Assembly (NCBI RefSeq): GCF_001417955.2
Contig: NZ_LKTM01000013.1
Span: forward strand, 47,574 to 111,573
Source of the DNA: Mycobacterium gordonae
GTDB taxonomy: Bacteria > Actinomycetota > Actinomycetes > Mycobacteriales > Mycobacteriaceae
Direction: 5' to 3'
Length of the DNA: 64,000 nt
Shown here: positions 50,818-61,928 of the stretch, piece by piece
Layout: every line of letters starts with the position of its first letter
Numbering within the stretch: the first letter of the stretch is position 1
The notes under the pieces: model-generated
Seen by the model: the letters and a program-made list of their open reading frames with translations, nothing else
Told to the model about the DNA's origin: nothing
Databases searched by the model: none
Position numbers and translations under genes: made by a program

Positions 50818-51606
50818 ATGCGCCTTGGACGAATCGCCAGCCCAGACGGTGTCGCTTTTGTCAGCATCGAAGGAGACCTGGACAACCCCGACAGCCTGAC
50901 GGTCCGCGAAATCGCCGAGCATCCGTTCGGCACGCCGACCTTCACCGGCCGGTCCTGGCCCCTGGCCGACGTCCGGCTGCTGGCCCCGATACTGGCCAGC
51001 AAGGTGGTCTGCATCGGCAAGAACTACGCCGACCACATCGCCGAGATGGGTGGCCAGGCCCCTGCCGACCCGGTGATCTTCCTCAAGCCCAACACCGCGA
51101 TCATTGGACCCAACGTGCCGATTCGCCTGCCCGCCAACGCATCACCCGTGCACTTCGAGGGTGAGCTGGCGGTGGTGATCGGCCGGGCGTGCAAGGACGT
51201 CAGCGCCGCCCAAGCCGCCGACAACATCCTCGGTTACACCATCGGCAACGACGTCTCGGCCCGCGACCAGCAGAAGTCCGACGGACAGTGGACCAGAGCC
51301 AAGGGGCACGACACGTTCTGTCCGGTCGGCCCGTGGATCGTCACGGATCTGGACCCCGGCGACCTGGCCCTGCGCACCGAGGTCAACGGTGAAGTCAAGC
51401 AGGACGCCCGCACCTCGCTGATGATCCACGACGTCGGCGCCATCATCGAGTGGATCTCGGCGGTAATGACCCTGCTGCCAGGCGATCTCATTCTCACCGG
51501 AACCCCGGCGGGAGTCGGGCCGATCGAGGACGGCGACACCGTCTCGGTCACCGTCGAGGGTATCGGCACTCTCACCAATCCCGTTGTCCGCAAAGGAAAG
51601 TCGTGA
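50818..51606 (+). CDS. Fumarylacetoacetate hydrolase family protein (Rv2993c-like)
   Basis: The 262-residue FAH-fold protein has [51 protein letters not shown] with the metal-binding Glu pair, and [14 protein letters not shown]. Similar enzymes act as hydratases, isomerases or decarboxylases on 2-oxo acids, often oxaloacetate or catechol-degradation products. The real substrate is not known. ATG 50818 is supported by the -10 and by the family start [11 protein letters not shown]. The stop overlaps the gltX GTG. Confidence 0.88.
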   Translation: MRLGRIASPDGVAFVSIEGDLDNPDSLTVREIAEHPFGTPTFTGRSWPLADVRLLAPILASKVVCIGKNYADHIAEMGGQAPADPVIFLKPNTAIIGPNVPIRLPANASPVHFEGELAVVIGRACKDVSAAQAADNILGYTIGNDVSARDQQKSDGQWTRAKGHDTFCPVGPWIVTDLDPGDLALRTEVNGEVKQDARTSLMIHDVGAIIEWISAVMTLLPGDLILTGTPAGVGPIEDGDTVSVTVEGIGTLTNPVVRKGKS

Positions 51607-53072
51607 CCAACGCAGAGCACGTCCGGGTTCGGTTCTGCCCGTCTCCCACCGGCATACCCCATGTGGGAATGATCCGCACCGCGCTGTTCAACTGGGCCTA
51701 CGCCCGGCACACCGGCGGTACCTTCGTCTTTCGCATCGAGGACACCGACGCCGAACGGGACAGCGAGGAAAGCTATCTGGCACTGCTCGACGCCCTGCGC
51801 TGGCTCGGGCTGGACTGGGACGAGGGACCCGAAGTGGGCGGGCCGTACGCCCCGTACCGGCAGTCGCAACGCCGCGAGCTCTACCGCGACGTCGTGACAC
51901 GGCTACTCGAGGCGGGCGAGGCCTACTACGCGTTCTCGACACCGGAAGAGGTGGAGGCCCGGCACGTGGCCGCCGGACGCAATCCCAAGCTCGGCTACGA
52001 CAACTTCGACCGTCAGCTGACCGACTCGCAGCGCGCGGCGTTTCTGGCAGAGGGGCGCCAGCCCGTGGTCCGGTTGCGGATGCCGGACACCGACCTCGCG
52101 TGGGAAGACCTGGTGCGCGGCACCACCACCTTCGCGGCAGGCACCGTGCCCGACTTCGCGTTGACCCGCGCCAGCGGGGATCCGTTGTACACGTTGGTCA
52201 ATCCGTGCGACGACGCGTTGATGAAGATCACCCACGTGCTGCGTGGTGAGGACCTGCTGCCGTCGACTCCACGCCAGATCGCGTTGTATCAGGCCTTGAT
52301 CCGAATCGGGGTTGCCGAGCGCATCCCGGAATTCGGCCACTTCCCGCCGGTATTGGGGGAGGGGACCAAGAAGCTGTCCAAGCGTGACCCGCAGTCGAAC
52401 CTGTTCCTGCACCGCGACCGCGGGTTCATCCCCGAGGGTCTGCTGAATTACCTTGCGCTACTTGGCTGGTCCATCGCCGACGACCACGACCTGTTCAGCC
52501 TCGACGAGATGGTCGCCGCGTTCGACGTGGTCAACGTCACCTCCAACCCGGCTCGCTTCGACCAGAAAAAGGCCGACGCCATCAACGCCGAGCACATCCG
52601 GCGGCTGGCCCTCGACGACTTCACCGCCCGGCTGCGCGACTACCTGGACACCCACGGGCATCGGATTGCCTTGGACGACGCGGCTTTCAAGACGGTCGCC
52701 GAGTTGGTTCAGACCCGCATCGTCGTGCTCGGCGACGCTTGGGAGCTGCTGAAGTTCTTCAACGACGACGAGTACGCCCTCGACCCCAAGGCCGCCGCCA
52801 AGGAGCTGGGTCCGGACGCCGCCCCGGTGCTCGACGCCGCCATCTCGGCGCTCGACGGGATCACGGACTGGACGACGGAGCACATCGAAGGCGCGCTGAA
52901 AAGCGCTCTGATCGACGGGCTGGCACTCAAGCCGCGCAAGGCCTTCGGACCGATTCGGGTGGCCGCCACGGGCACCACCATCAGCCCGCCGCTGTTCGAG
53001 TCCCTGGAACTGCTGGGGCGGGACCGCAGTCTGAGCCGGCTGCGCTCGGCGCGGCAGGCTGCGGCGTTCTAG
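51603..53072 (+). CDS. gltX: Glutamyl-tRNA synthetase, non-discriminating type inferred
   Basis: The 489-residue class I synthetase has its HIGH-like motif as [19 protein letters not shown] near residue 15 and its KMSKS-like motif as KKLSKRDP near residue 256. The C-terminal anticodon-binding helical domain is complete. With no glnS seen and gatCAB present, it is expected to charge both tRNA-Glu and tRNA-Gln with Glu. The two cognate tRNA genes lie immediately downstream. Confidence 0.96.
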   Translation: MTNAEHVRVRFCPSPTGIPHVGMIRTALFNWAYARHTGGTFVFRIEDTDAERDSEESYLALLDALRWLGLDWDEGPEVGGPYAPYRQSQRRELYRDVVTRLLEAGEAYYAFSTPEEVEARHVAAGRNPKLGYDNFDRQLTDSQRAAFLAEGRQPVVRLRMPDTDLAWEDLVRGTTTFAAGTVPDFALTRASGDPLYTLVNPCDDALMKITHVLRGEDLLPSTPRQIALYQALIRIGVAERIPEFGHFPPVLGEGTKKLSKRDPQSNLFLHRDRGFIPEGLLNYLALLGWSIADDHDLFSLDEMVAAFDVVNVTSNPARFDQKKADAINAEHIRRLALDDFTARLRDYLDTHGHRIALDDAAFKTVAELVQTRIVVLGDAWELLKFFNDDEYALDPKAAAKELGPDAAPVLDAAISALDGITDWTTEHIEGALKSALIDGLALKPRKAFGPIRVAATGTTISPPLFESLELLGRDRSLSRLRSARQAAAF

Positions 53073-53101
53073 GGCGTGCGTAGACCTGCCGAAGTCTTTG
53101 G

Positions 53102-53209
53102 TAGTGTGCACTGCGGCTTCAAAGGCATAGGACGGCTGGATCCAGCGGTGCCAGGACGCGGGTAGCGAACCCGGGAAATGGGCTCTGACCAGCAGTTTTA
53201 AGTCGCACA
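53102..53209 (+). promoter_or_regulatory. Leader and possible promoter of tRNA-Gln (-10 TAGTGT)
   Basis: TAGTGT at 53102-53107 could start a transcript about 96 bases before tRNA-Gln. No good -35 is visible. Read-through from gltX is the alternative. Confidence 0.35.
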
Positions 53210-53281
53210 TGGGGTATGGTGTAATTGGCAACACAGCTGATTCTGGTTCAGCCATTCTAGGTTCGAGTCCTGGTACCCCAG
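53210..53281 (+). tRNA. glnT: tRNA-Gln (anticodon CUG)
   Basis: The 72-base cloverleaf has acceptor TGGGGTA paired with TACCCCA, anticodon stem GCTGA/TCAGC around loop TTCTGGT (anticodon CTG at 53243-53245), T-arm GGTTCGAGTCC and discriminator G. CCA is not encoded. In this organism it would be charged with Glu by GltX and amidated by GatCAB. Confidence 0.95.
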
Positions 53282-53304
53282 CAAAGCTCCGCCTGCTCGC
53301 GTGA

Positions 53305-53334
53305 TTAGGTGGGGTATCCGGGTTGGGCTATGCT
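53305..53334 (+). promoter_or_regulatory. tRNA-Glu promoter (TTAGGT, 18 bp, TATGCT)
   Basis: The -35 TTAGGT (53305-53310) and -10 TATGCT (53329-53334) are 18 bp apart, placing the start about 13 bases before the mature tRNA. Confidence 0.55.
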
Positions 53335-53353
53335 GACTGCTCGGATCATGTCC

Positions 53354-53426
53354 GGCCCCGTCGTCTAGCGGCCTAGGACGCCGCCCTCTCACGGCGGTAG
53401 CGTGGGTTCGAATCCCATCGGGGCTA
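53354..53426 (+). tRNA. gltT: tRNA-Glu (anticodon CUC)
   Basis: The 73-base cloverleaf has acceptor GGCCCCG paired with CGGGGCT (G1-U72 wobble), anticodon stem CCGCC/GGCGG around CTCTCAC (anticodon CTC at 53388-53390), T-arm GGGTTCGAATCCC and discriminator A. CCA is not encoded. Confidence 0.95.
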
Positions 53427-53440
53427 CAAAATCACTGAGC

Positions 53441-53456
53441 GCCGCCCTTGGGCGGC
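53441..53456 (+). terminator. Short hairpin after tRNA-Glu
   Basis: A perfect 7-bp stem GCCGCCC-TT-GGGCGGC without a T-run lies between tRNA-Glu and the convergent FDOR gene. It is a plausible weak or I-shaped terminator. Confidence 0.5.
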
Positions 53457-53462
53457 TGCATA

Positions 53463-53975
53463 TCACTCAGCGCCGCCCTGTGCGGCCGGCGCCGTCGTAC
53501 CACCCACCGGCATGCTCGGCAGACCCAGCTTGCGGTGATCCCACGAACGGCTGCGCCGGCTCACGATGCGCACGCCGACCCGCTTGTTCATCATCTGGTC
53601 CACGAACGGCTTCATGTCGTCGCTGTAGGGGCCCGTGTAGCGCTCCCACACGCTGACGCCGACGCGGTGCAGCGCGTCGGGCTCGTCGACGATCTCGGCG
53701 ACGCCTTCGAACGACACTCCGCGCAAGGTGTCGTAGGTGTCGCCGTCCTCGAGCAGGAAGCTGACCCGCGGGTCGCGTTTCAGGTTCACCGCCTTCTGCG
53801 ACTTGGCCTTGGTCTCCAGCCAGATCTCGCCGTCCACCACCGCGTACCACATCGCCGTCAGGTGCGGCTGTCCGTCCGGCCCGATGGTCGCCAGGGTTCC
53901 GGTCCGGCTGTTGTTGACGAAGTCGGTGATTTCGGCCTCGGACATGACGATGCTCGCGCGCTGATTCGTTCCCAT
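53463..53975 (-). CDS. F420-dependent or flavin PPOX-type oxidoreductase (Rv2991-like, FDOR-B)
   Basis: The 170-residue split-barrel protein has FVNNSRTGTLATIGPDGQPHLTAMWYAVVDGEIWLETKAKSQKAVNLKRDPRVSFLLEDGDTYDTLRGV, the pyridoxamine-oxidase-like fold of FDOR-B proteins. The KSQKAVNLKRDPRVSF segment is typical of members that bind F420. The substrate is unknown. The C-terminal about 30 residues (SWDHRKLGLPSMPVGGTTAPAAQ) extend beyond the core fold. Confidence 0.85.
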   Translation of the reverse strand: MGTNQRASIVMSEAEITDFVNNSRTGTLATIGPDGQPHLTAMWYAVVDGEIWLETKAKSQKAVNLKRDPRVSFLLEDGDTYDTLRGVSFEGVAEIVDEPDALHRVGVSVWERYTGPYSDDMKPFVDQMMNKRVGVRIVSRRSRSWDHRKLGLPSMPVGGTTAPAAQGGAE

Positions 53976-54100
53976 AGCGTCAGTTTGTCAGGCGCCCGCG
54001 CGTCGCCTCTGATCTGGTGGCGCCGAGCTTGCGCTCACGGTCGGCTCAAGCCTCCGTGAGTGACCCTGGACGCAATCTCGGCGCAACCGTCGCCGCGGTA

Positions 54101-54802
54101 CTACAACCGCCGCGTCAGCGCCTCAGCGGCGGCCAGAAGATCGGCGGCCCACCGTGCCCCGGGTCGCCGCCCCATCCGGTCTATCGGCCCGGACACCGAG
54201 ATGGCGGCGACCACCACGCCGCGCCCGTCACGCACCGGCGCCGAAACGCTTGCCACCCCCGGCTCGCGCTCGGCGACGCTCTGCGCCCAGCCACGTTTGC
54301 GGACTTCGGCGAGCACCCGGTCGGTGAACATCGCCTTGGGCAGCACCGCTTTCTGGGTAGCGGCGTCGGAAAAGGCCAGCAGCACCTTGGCCCCGGATCC
54401 CGCGGTCATCGGCAGCCGGGCGCCGACCGGGACCGTATCGCGAAGCCCCGCAGGTGGTTCCAGGGCGGCGATGCAGATTCGCGAAGTGCCCTCCCGGCGG
54501 TAGAGCTGCACGCTCTCGCCCGTGGTCTCCCGCAGCTGAGGCAGCACCGAGGCGCTGGCGGCCAGCAGTGGGTCGCTGACGTAGGACGCGAGTTCGGTGA
54601 CGGCGGGCCCGAGGCGCCACCGGCCGTCCTCGTCGCGGCCGGCCAGGCGGTGTACCTCCAGCGCGGCGGCCAGGCGGTAGGCGGTGGCCCTGGGCAGGCC
54701 GGTGCGTTCGCAGAGTTCGGCCAGCCCGCAGGGCGATTCCGCGATCGCGTGCAGGATGCCGACCGCTTTGTCCAGGACGCCGATGCCGCTATGCTGTCTC
54801 AC
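54101..54802 (-). CDS. IclR-family regulator, probable control of leuCD
   Basis: The 233-residue protein has an N-terminal winged HTH (VLDKAVGILHAIAESPCGLAELCERTGLPRATAYRLAAALEVHRLAG, residues 9-55) and a C-terminal IclR effector domain (TAGSGAKVLLAFSD and ISVSGPIDRMG). It is divergent from leuCD in the same way as LtbR/NdgR-type IclR regulators of leucine genes in other actinobacteria. GTG 54802 lies 15 bases from a palindrome that could be its site. The 125-bp gap to the FDOR gene start shows nothing. Confidence 0.88.
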   Translation of the reverse strand: MRQHSGIGVLDKAVGILHAIAESPCGLAELCERTGLPRATAYRLAAALEVHRLAGRDEDGRWRLGPAVTELASYVSDPLLAASASVLPQLRETTGESVQLYRREGTSRICIAALEPPAGLRDTVPVGARLPMTAGSGAKVLLAFSDAATQKAVLPKAMFTDRVLAEVRKRGWAQSVAEREPGVASVSAPVRDGRGVVVAAISVSGPIDRMGRRPGARWAADLLAAAEALTRRL

Positions 54803-54882
54803 AAGAAGATACTAGCGTCTCGCATTGTGAGATCACACTCCGGACCGATCGGCGAGCCGCGAACTGACGAATCGAGTTGAAG
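54803..54882. promoter_or_regulatory. IclR/leuC divergent region with TCTCGCA-T-TGTGAGA palindrome
   Basis: A 15-base palindrome with one mismatch lies at 54818-54832. A separate TCTCAC copy lies at the IclR start codon (54797-54802). The spacing between divergent starts is only 80 bp, so one bound dimer could control both. Confidence 0.6.
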
Positions 54883-56319
54883 ATGGCATCGCAGACGCAC
54901 GACCCCGACGCCGGCCGGCCGCGCACGTTGGCCGAGAAGGTCTGGGACGACCACGTTGTGGTGTCCGGCGGCGACGAGGCGCCGGACCTGATCTACATCG
55001 ATCTGCACCTGGTGCACGAGGTCACCAGTCCGCAGGCGTTCGACGGCTTGCGACTGGCCGGCCGGCCGGTGCGGCGGACCGATCTGACGATCGCCACCGA
55101 AGACCACAACGTGCCCACCGTCGACATCGACAAGCCGATCGCCGACCCGGTGTCCCGCACGCAGGTCGAGACGTTGCGGCACAACTGCGCCGAATTCGGT
55201 GTCCGGCTACACCCGATGGGCGACATCGAACAGGGCATCGTGCATGTCGTCGGGCCGCAATTGGGTCTCACTCAACCCGGAATGACGATCGTGTGTGGCG
55301 ATTCTCACACCTCCACCCATGGTGCATTCGGCGCAATCGCCATGGGCATCGGCACTTCTGAGGTCGAACATGTGCTCGCCACCCAGACGCTGGCGCTGCG
55401 CCCGTTCAAGACGATGGCGGTCAATGTCGACGGTGCATTGCCGCCGGGGGTCACGGCGAAGGACGTCATTCTGGCGCTGATCGCCAAGATCGGGACCGGT
55501 GGCGGCCAGGGTCACGTCATCGAATACCGCGGCAGCGCCATCGAATCGCTCTCCATGGAAGGCCGGATGACGATCTGCAACATGAGCATCGAGGCCGGCG
55601 CGCGGGCCGGCATGGTCGCGCCGGACGACACCACTTTTGAATTCTTACGCGGTCGGCCGCATGCGCCGACCGGTGCGGACTGGGACGCGGCGCTGGCCTA
55701 TTGGCAGCAGCTGCGTACTGATCCCGGAGCGGTTTTCGATACCGAGGTGCACCTCGATGCGGCGTCCCTCACCCCGTTCGTCACCTGGGGAACCAACCCC
55801 GGACAGGGGGTGCCGCTGGGTGCCACCGTGCCCGATCCGGAGTTGATGACCGATGACGCGCAGCGGCAGGCCGCCGAGAAAGCGTTGGCGTACATGGACC
55901 TTCAGCCGGGGATGGCGATGCGCGACATCGCGGTCGACACCGTCTTCGTGGGGTCGTGCACCAACGGCCGGATCGAGGATTTGCGGGTCGTGGCCGACGT
56001 TTTGCGTGGTCACAAGGTTGCCGACGGTGTGCGGATGCTTGTGGTTCCGGGTTCGATGCGGGTTCGCGCGCAGGCGGAGGCCGAAGGTCTCGGCGAGATT
56101 TTCACCGCCGCCGGCGCGGAATGGCGGCAGGCGGGTTGCTCGATGTGCCTGGGAATGAATCCCGATCAGCTTGCGCCAGGGGAGCGTTGCGCCGCGACGT
56201 CCAACCGCAATTTCGAAGGGCGGCAGGGCAAGGGTGGTCGCACGCACCTGGTTTCGCCGGCCGTCGCCGCAGCTACGGCGGTGCGCGGCAAGCTTTCCGC
56301 GCCGGCAGATTTGAACTAG
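54883..56319 (+). CDS. leuC: 3-isopropylmalate dehydratase large subunit
   Basis: The 478-residue aconitase-family subunit isomerises isopropylmalate in leucine synthesis. The [4Fe-4S] cysteines are in [13 protein letters not shown] and [31 protein letters not shown]; the N-terminal block [35 protein letters not shown] is intact. ATG 54883 (MASQTHDP) is preferred; a TTG at 54877 would add two residues. The leuD gene follows 36 bp later. Confidence 0.97.
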   Translation: MASQTHDPDAGRPRTLAEKVWDDHVVVSGGDEAPDLIYIDLHLVHEVTSPQAFDGLRLAGRPVRRTDLTIATEDHNVPTVDIDKPIADPVSRTQVETLRHNCAEFGVRLHPMGDIEQGIVHVVGPQLGLTQPGMTIVCGDSHTSTHGAFGAIAMGIGTSEVEHVLATQTLALRPFKTMAVNVDGALPPGVTAKDVILALIAKIGTGGGQGHVIEYRGSAIESLSMEGRMTICNMSIEAGARAGMVAPDDTTFEFLRGRPHAPTGADWDAALAYWQQLRTDPGAVFDTEVHLDAASLTPFVTWGTNPGQGVPLGATVPDPELMTDDAQRQAAEKALAYMDLQPGMAMRDIAVDTVFVGSCTNGRIEDLRVVADVLRGHKVADGVRMLVVPGSMRVRAQAEAEGLGEIFTAAGAEWRQAGCSMCLGMNPDQLAPGERCAATSNRNFEGRQGKGGRTHLVSPAVAAATAVRGKLSAPADLN

Positions 56320-56355
56320 CCGACTTGAATTCACATTGAGAATTAGGGGAACAGC

Positions 56356-56952
56356 ATGGAAGCCTTTGACACCCACACCGGCATCGGAGTACCGCTGCGC
56401 CGGTCCAATGTCGATACCGATCAGATCATTCCCGCGGTCTACCTGAAGCGGGTAACCCGAACCGGTTTCGAGGATGGCTTGTTCGCGAGCTGGCGGTCGG
56501 ATCCGTCATTCGTCCTCAACCTCAGCCCCTTTGACCGCGGGTCGGTTCTGGTCGCCGGACCGGATTTCGGCACCGGATCCTCGCGCGAGCACGCGGTCTG
56601 GGCGCTGATGGATTACGGATTCCGGGTGGTTATCTCGTCCCGGTTCGGCGACATCTTTCGCGGCAACGCCGGCAAGGCGGGGTTGTTGGCGGCCGAGGTC
56701 GACCAGGATGGTGTCGAACTTCTCTGGAAGCTGATCGAGCAGAGCCCAGGGCTGGAAATCACTGTCAATCTTCAAGATCGAAACGTCACCGCGGGAACGG
56801 CGGTGCTGCCGTTCAGGATTGACGATCACACCGCGTTCCGGTTGCTGAACGGACTCGACGATATAGCCCTTACGCTGCAGAAACTCGACGAAATCGAAGC
56901 TTTCGAGGCGGCCCGCCCGGCCTGGAAACCGCGCACTTTGCCGGCCTCCTGA
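56356..56952 (+). CDS. leuD: 3-isopropylmalate dehydratase small subunit
   Basis: The 198-residue swivelling-domain subunit of LeuCD begins [43 protein letters not shown] and contains [41 protein letters not shown], the substrate-contacting conserved block. It is preceded by TTAGGGGAA as ribosome-binding sequence and is co-transcribed with leuC. Confidence 0.96.
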   Translation: MEAFDTHTGIGVPLRRSNVDTDQIIPAVYLKRVTRTGFEDGLFASWRSDPSFVLNLSPFDRGSVLVAGPDFGTGSSREHAVWALMDYGFRVVISSRFGDIFRGNAGKAGLLAAEVDQDGVELLWKLIEQSPGLEITVNLQDRNVTAGTAVLPFRIDDHTAFRLLNGLDDIALTLQKLDEIEAFEAARPAWKPRTLPAS

Positions 56953-57086
56953 AGCACGGAACGGCGCGGAATTTGCGCGCCGATCCGGGGGCATTTCGCG
57001 GTGGCGCCAGCGGCCAAGGGCGGCAATCGGATTGCCGAAATGGCGACTTTCCGGCAGCAATAGCGGGCTGAAATTGCGCGTGGCTC

Positions 57087-57116
57087 TTGGCAATTTGCCA
57101 GTTGAGGGTTTACCGT
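57087..57116 (+). promoter_or_regulatory. hupB promoter (TTGGCA, 18 bp, TACCGT)
   Basis: A strong-looking -35 TTGGCA (57087-57092) and -10 TACCGT (57111-57116) give a start near 57123 and a leader of about 42 bases with GGAGGG before ATG 57165. The rest of the gap 56953-57086 shows no feature. Confidence 0.6.
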
Positions 57117-57164
57117 AGTGCACTAGTCGGTTCCAAAAGAGGACCACTGGCCTCGGAGGGTTGG

Positions 57165-57824
57165 ATGAATAAAGCAGAGCTCATAGATGTGCTCACACAG
57201 AAATTGGGCTCAGACCGTCGGCAGGCGACCGCCGCCGTCGAGAATGTCGTCGACACGATTGTGCGCGCGGTCCACAAGGGTGACAGCGTCACGATTACCG
57301 GTTTCGGCGTCTTCGAACAGCGTCGCCGCGCGGCTCGCGTCGCCCGCAACCCGCGCACCGGCGAGACGGTGAAAGTCAAGCCGACGTCTGTTCCGGCATT
57401 CCGTCCGGGAGCTCAGTTCAAAGCGGTTGTGGCTGGCGCACAAAAGCTCCCGGCCGAAGGACCCGCAGTGAAGCGCGGCGTGGTTGCCAGCGCGGCCAAG
57501 AAGACGACGGCCAAGAAGGCTCCCGCCAAGAAGTCTGCCACCAAGGCTCCGGCCAAGAAGGCTGCGACCAAGGCTCCGGCCAAGAAGGCTGCCACCAAGG
57601 CTCCGGCCAAGAAGGCTGCCACCAAGGCCCCCGCCGCGAAGAAGGCTGCGACCAAGGCTCCGGCCAAGAAGGCTGCCACCAAGGCTCCGGCCAAGAAGGC
57701 CGTGACCAAGGCTCCGGCCAAGAAGGCCGTGACCAAGGCTCCGGCCAAGAAGGCTGCCACCAAGGCTCCCGCCAAGAAGGCTCCGGCCAAGAAGGCTGCG
57801 AGCACACGGCGCGGCCGCAAGTAG
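57165..57824 (+). CDS. hupB: Histone-like nucleoid protein HupB (HU with Lys/Ala/Pro tail)
   Basis: The 219-residue protein has an N-terminal HU domain ([29 protein letters not shown]...[21 protein letters not shown], residues 1-90) and a long basic tail. The tail is built mainly of TKAPAKKAA units (about 27 bp per unit at DNA level), with one APAAKKAA variant and two TKAPAKKAV units, ending STRRGRK. It binds and compacts DNA; the tail, resembling eukaryotic linker histone H1, is a target of acetylation and methylation in M. tuberculosis. Confidence 0.97.
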   Translation: MNKAELIDVLTQKLGSDRRQATAAVENVVDTIVRAVHKGDSVTITGFGVFEQRRRAARVARNPRTGETVKVKPTSVPAFRPGAQFKAVVAGAQKLPAEGPAVKRGVVASAAKKTTAKKAPAKKSATKAPAKKAATKAPAKKAATKAPAKKAATKAPAAKKAATKAPAKKAATKAPAKKAVTKAPAKKAVTKAPAKKAATKAPAKKAPAKKAASTRRGRK

Positions 57825-57838
57825 TCAAACCCAAGCAG

Positions 57839-57876
57839 ATACCCTCCGGCGGGCAGCGATGCCCTCGGAGGGTATT
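57839..57876. terminator. Bidirectional terminator, hupB/mutT1
   Basis: The outer 9-bp stem ATACCCTCC pairs with GGAGGGTAT, and the inner stem GGGCA pairs with TGCCC around GCGA. It sits between the convergent hupB and mutT1 stops. Confidence 0.85.
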
Positions 57877-57882
57877 CGCTTG

Positions 57883-58827
57883 TCAGGCGCGCACGTTGGC
57901 GGCCAGCGCGCCGCCGATGTGGTCAGCGGCGATCAGCCGGCCCGCCGACAGCGACAGCACCCAGGTGCTGCCTTTGAGGTTGCGCGACTTGTCGGGACGC
58001 ACTCCGTCGCGTTCGCACCACCACGCGATCAGGTCCGGAATCACCTTGCCCTGCGTGCAGATCACGGGCGTTCCGGCCCGTTCGGCGATTTGCAGAACCC
58101 GCTGCCGGCCGCGCTTGGGGTTCTTGGCGTACGCCTCCTCGGTCAGGTTGGGCTCGTTGTGAATATCGACGCCCAACTCGGCGGCGAGCGGTTCCACCGT
58201 CTGGTGGCACCGCACCCGATCGGCCGCGTACACCCGGTCGGCGCCGAACGCCAGCAGCTGCCCCACCAGCGCCTCGGCCTGGGCGCGGCCCTTCTTGTCC
58301 AACGGCCGCTTGGTGTCGTCGCCGCGGTAGCGTGACTTGCTGCCCGCGGTACCGTGCCGCACCACCAGCACGGTCTTGGTGTCCGGCGGCTGTTTGACGA
58401 ACCGGCGCAGGACCTTTCGGTCCGGCGCGTAGTCGAGCTTCTTCATGGCGTCGGCGACCGGCAGCCAGATCAACTCGTCGACCTCGTGTCCGGGGGCGAA
58501 GGTGCCTCCGGTGCTGCGCGCGGCCCAGTAGTGCACCCGCTTGATGCCCTGGTCGATCGGGTACGTGATGGTGGTCAGGCAACGGCCGAGATGGCTGTGG
58601 TGGCCGGTCTCCTCGAGCACCTCGCGCACGGCGGCGACCGCTGCGGTCTCGCCGGGGTCGACCTTGCCCTTGGGCAGCGACCAGTCGTCATACCGGGGGC
58701 GGTGAATGACGGCGATCTCGAGCGATTTCGCCGGGTTGCCCTTACCGGACCGCCACAACACCGCGCCGGCTGCGTAGACGACCCGGTCTCCGGGGCGTCG
58801 ACGGTCCGACGAGTTCTGGATCGACAC
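57883..58827 (-). CDS. mutT1: Nudix hydrolase fused to histidine phosphatase (MutT1)
   Basis: The 314-residue two-domain protein has an N-terminal Nudix domain with the complete Nudix box ([23 protein letters not shown], about residues 53-75) and a C-terminal histidine-phosphatase domain with the RHG motif (LVVRHGTAG, near 158). Mycobacterial MutT1 hydrolyses 8-oxo-dGTP and 8-oxo-GTP and diadenosine polyphosphates. GTG 58827 is chosen because AGGAG lies five bases upstream; GTG 58833 is too close to that sequence. It follows ppk on the same strand with a 71-bp gap. Confidence 0.93.
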   Translation of the reverse strand: MSIQNSSDRRRPGDRVVYAAGAVLWRSGKGNPAKSLEIAVIHRPRYDDWSLPKGKVDPGETAAVAAVREVLEETGHHSHLGRCLTTITYPIDQGIKRVHYWAARSTGGTFAPGHEVDELIWLPVADAMKKLDYAPDRKVLRRFVKQPPDTKTVLVVRHGTAGSKSRYRGDDTKRPLDKKGRAQAEALVGQLLAFGADRVYAADRVRCHQTVEPLAAELGVDIHNEPNLTEEAYAKNPKRGRQRVLQIAERAGTPVICTQGKVIPDLIAWWCERDGVRPDKSRNLKGSTWVLSLSAGRLIAADHIGGALAANVRA

Positions 58828-58898
58828 CTTCACTCCTGCAGGTCAATTCGGCCAGGTGGCTCATGCTGGTGGAGGTGGCCCCGGAGGACACCACTGGA

Positions 58899-61100
58899 CT
58901 ACGGGCTGCGGTGCCTTTCCATGAGCGAAGCCTGGTGGTCGCGGACGCTCTCGCCTTCCTGCGGCGACGCCGTCCACTGCCCATCGGACCCGAGCTCCCA
59001 GCACCGGGTGGAGGGGTCCAATGCGGACTCGAACAATTCGTCGAGTTGCGCGGTCAAACGCGGGTCCTTGACCTGTGCCATGACCTCGACGCGGCGGTCC
59101 AGGTTGCGGTGCATCATGTCGGCGCTGCCGATCCAGAATTCGTCGATGGCGTTGAAATGCAGAATGCGCGAATGTTCCAGGAACCGACCGAGAATCGAGC
59201 GGACGGTGATGTTTTCGGAAAGGCCCTCGGTGCCCGGGCGCAGCGCGCAGATACCGCGCACCACCACCTCGACCCGCACCCCGGCCTGCGACGCGCGATA
59301 CAGCGCGTCGATGACCTGCTCGTCGACCAGGGCGTTCATCTTGAGCCGGATCCGCGCGTCGTTGCCGCGACGATGGGCCTCGACCTCCCGTTCGACGCGC
59401 TCGATGATCCCGGTGCGGATGCCGTGCGGGGCCACTAACAGATTGCGGTAGGTCAGCTTTCGCGAGTAACCGGTCAGCGTGTTGAAGAGGTCGGTCAGGT
59501 CCGCACCGATGTTGGGGTCGGCGGTCAGCAGGCCCACGTCCTCGTACAGTCGCGCCGTCTTGCCGTTGTAGTTGCCGGTTCCGACGTGGCAGTACCGCCG
59601 GATGATGGGACCTTCACGACGCACCACCAGGCAGGTCTTGCAGTGCGTCTTGAGTCCGACGAACCCATAGACGACGTGCACGCCTGCCTGCTCAAGGGTT
59701 CGCGCCCAACGGATGTTCGCCTGCTCGTCGAAGCGCGCTTTGATCTCAACCATTGCCACAACTTGTTTTCCGGCTTCGGCGGCGTCGATCAATGCCCGCA
59801 CGATCGGGGAATCCCCGGAGGTGCGGTAGAGCGTCTGTTTGATCGCAAGCACATTCGGATCTGCGGCGGCCTGTTCGACGAACCGCTGCACGCTCGTCGA
59901 GAACGAGTCGTAGGGATGGTGCACCAGCACGTCGCCCTCGCGCAGCGTGGCGAAGATGCTCTTGGGCGTCTCGCGCTCCGCGAAGGCGGGGTGGGTGGCG
60001 GGCACGAAAGCCCGGTCCTTCAGCGCCGGCCGGTCGATGCCGTAGATCTGCCACAGCGACGACAAATCCAGCAGCCCAGGCACTTCGATGACATCACCGG
60101 GATGTACGTCGAGCTCGCGCAGCAGCAGCTCCAGCATGCTCTCGGTCATGTCGTCGGATGCTTCGAGCCGTACCGGGGACCCGAACCGGCGCCGCGCCAA
60201 TTCCCGTTCGAGCGCCTGCAACAGGTCCTCGTCGCGGTCCTCTTCCACCTCGAAGTCGGCGTTGCGGGTGATCCGAAACGCATGGTGCTCCACGATTTCC
60301 ATGCCGGGGAAGAGCACCGGAAGGAAGGCCGCGATCAACTCCTCCATCGGCAGGAACCGCACGGCCACCTGGTCTTCGCCGTCGTCGTCCTTGGCGTCCA
60401 GTTCGACGAACCGGTCCACGTTGTCGGGCACCTTCACTCGCGCGAAATGCTGGGTGCCGTCCTCGGGCTGCTTGACGGTGATGGCGAGGTTCAGGCTCAG
60501 CCCGCTCACGAAGGGGAAGGGGTGGGCCGGGTCCACCGCCAACGGCGTGAGAACGGGGAAGACCTGCTCGTGGAAATAGGTCGACAAGCGCTCTTGCTCA
60601 GCCTCATCGAGGTCGGCCCACGTGACGATGTAGATGCCTTCCTCCTCGAGCGCGGGCAGTACCGAATCGAGGAACACGCGCGCCTGCCGGCTGGCGATCT
60701 GTTGGGTCTGCTCGCCGATGCGCCGCAGTTGCTCGCGCGGCGTCAGTCCGTCCGCTGAGCGCACCGACAGGCCCATCTCGTCGCGCCGCTTCAGGCCGGC
60801 GACCCGAACCATGTAGAACTCGTCCAGGTTGGAGGCGAAGATGGCCAGGAACTTCGCGCGCTCGAGCAGCGGCATCGAATTGTCGTCGGCCAGTGCCAGC
60901 ACGCGGGCGTTGAAGTCGAGCCAGCTCAGTTCCCGGTTGAGGTAGCGCTCTTCCGGCAGCGCGTCGATGATCGCCGCGGGAGTCGCGGCCGGAGGGGCCG
61001 CGGGAGCCGAGTCACCAGGGTGCCAAGCGTGCTCGTCGGGACGTGCCTCTGCCTCTGGGGTGGCTTCGATTTCGGTCACCCTGCGATCATTGCCTATCAC
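58899..61100 (-). CDS. ppk: Polyphosphate kinase 1
   Basis: The 733-residue Ppk1 reversibly makes polyphosphate from ATP. It has the N-domain block [20 protein letters not shown], the H-domain, and C1/C2 phospholipase-D-like domains with the catalytic His in [25 protein letters not shown] near residue 505. KAR ([13 protein letters not shown]) and [19 protein letters not shown] are intact. The start is GTG 61100. The family's acidic N-terminal extension ([18 protein letters not shown]) is present. Confidence 0.97.
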   Translation of the reverse strand: MIGNDRRVTEIEATPEAEARPDEHAWHPGDSAPAAPPAATPAAIIDALPEERYLNRELSWLDFNARVLALADDNSMPLLERAKFLAIFASNLDEFYMVRVAGLKRRDEMGLSVRSADGLTPREQLRRIGEQTQQIASRQARVFLDSVLPALEEEGIYIVTWADLDEAEQERLSTYFHEQVFPVLTPLAVDPAHPFPFVSGLSLNLAITVKQPEDGTQHFARVKVPDNVDRFVELDAKDDDGEDQVAVRFLPMEELIAAFLPVLFPGMEIVEHHAFRITRNADFEVEEDRDEDLLQALERELARRRFGSPVRLEASDDMTESMLELLLRELDVHPGDVIEVPGLLDLSSLWQIYGIDRPALKDRAFVPATHPAFAERETPKSIFATLREGDVLVHHPYDSFSTSVQRFVEQAAADPNVLAIKQTLYRTSGDSPIVRALIDAAEAGKQVVAMVEIKARFDEQANIRWARTLEQAGVHVVYGFVGLKTHCKTCLVVRREGPIIRRYCHVGTGNYNGKTARLYEDVGLLTADPNIGADLTDLFNTLTGYSRKLTYRNLLVAPHGIRTGIIERVEREVEAHRRGNDARIRLKMNALVDEQVIDALYRASQAGVRVEVVVRGICALRPGTEGLSENITVRSILGRFLEHSRILHFNAIDEFWIGSADMMHRNLDRRVEVMAQVKDPRLTAQLDELFESALDPSTRCWELGSDGQWTASPQEGESVRDHQASLMERHRSP

Positions 61101-61169
61101 CCGGCGATGCGGCCAGCAGTCAGCAGAGATCCATGTGCCGTTGGGCTGCCATTCACCTGGCGGCCCGGT

Positions 61170-61874
<705 letters not shown>

Positions 61875-61928
61875 TTAGCGGCTGCCGTCGCCGTAACGGG
61901 GCACAGGGCTAGATATAAGGGGTGGTTG

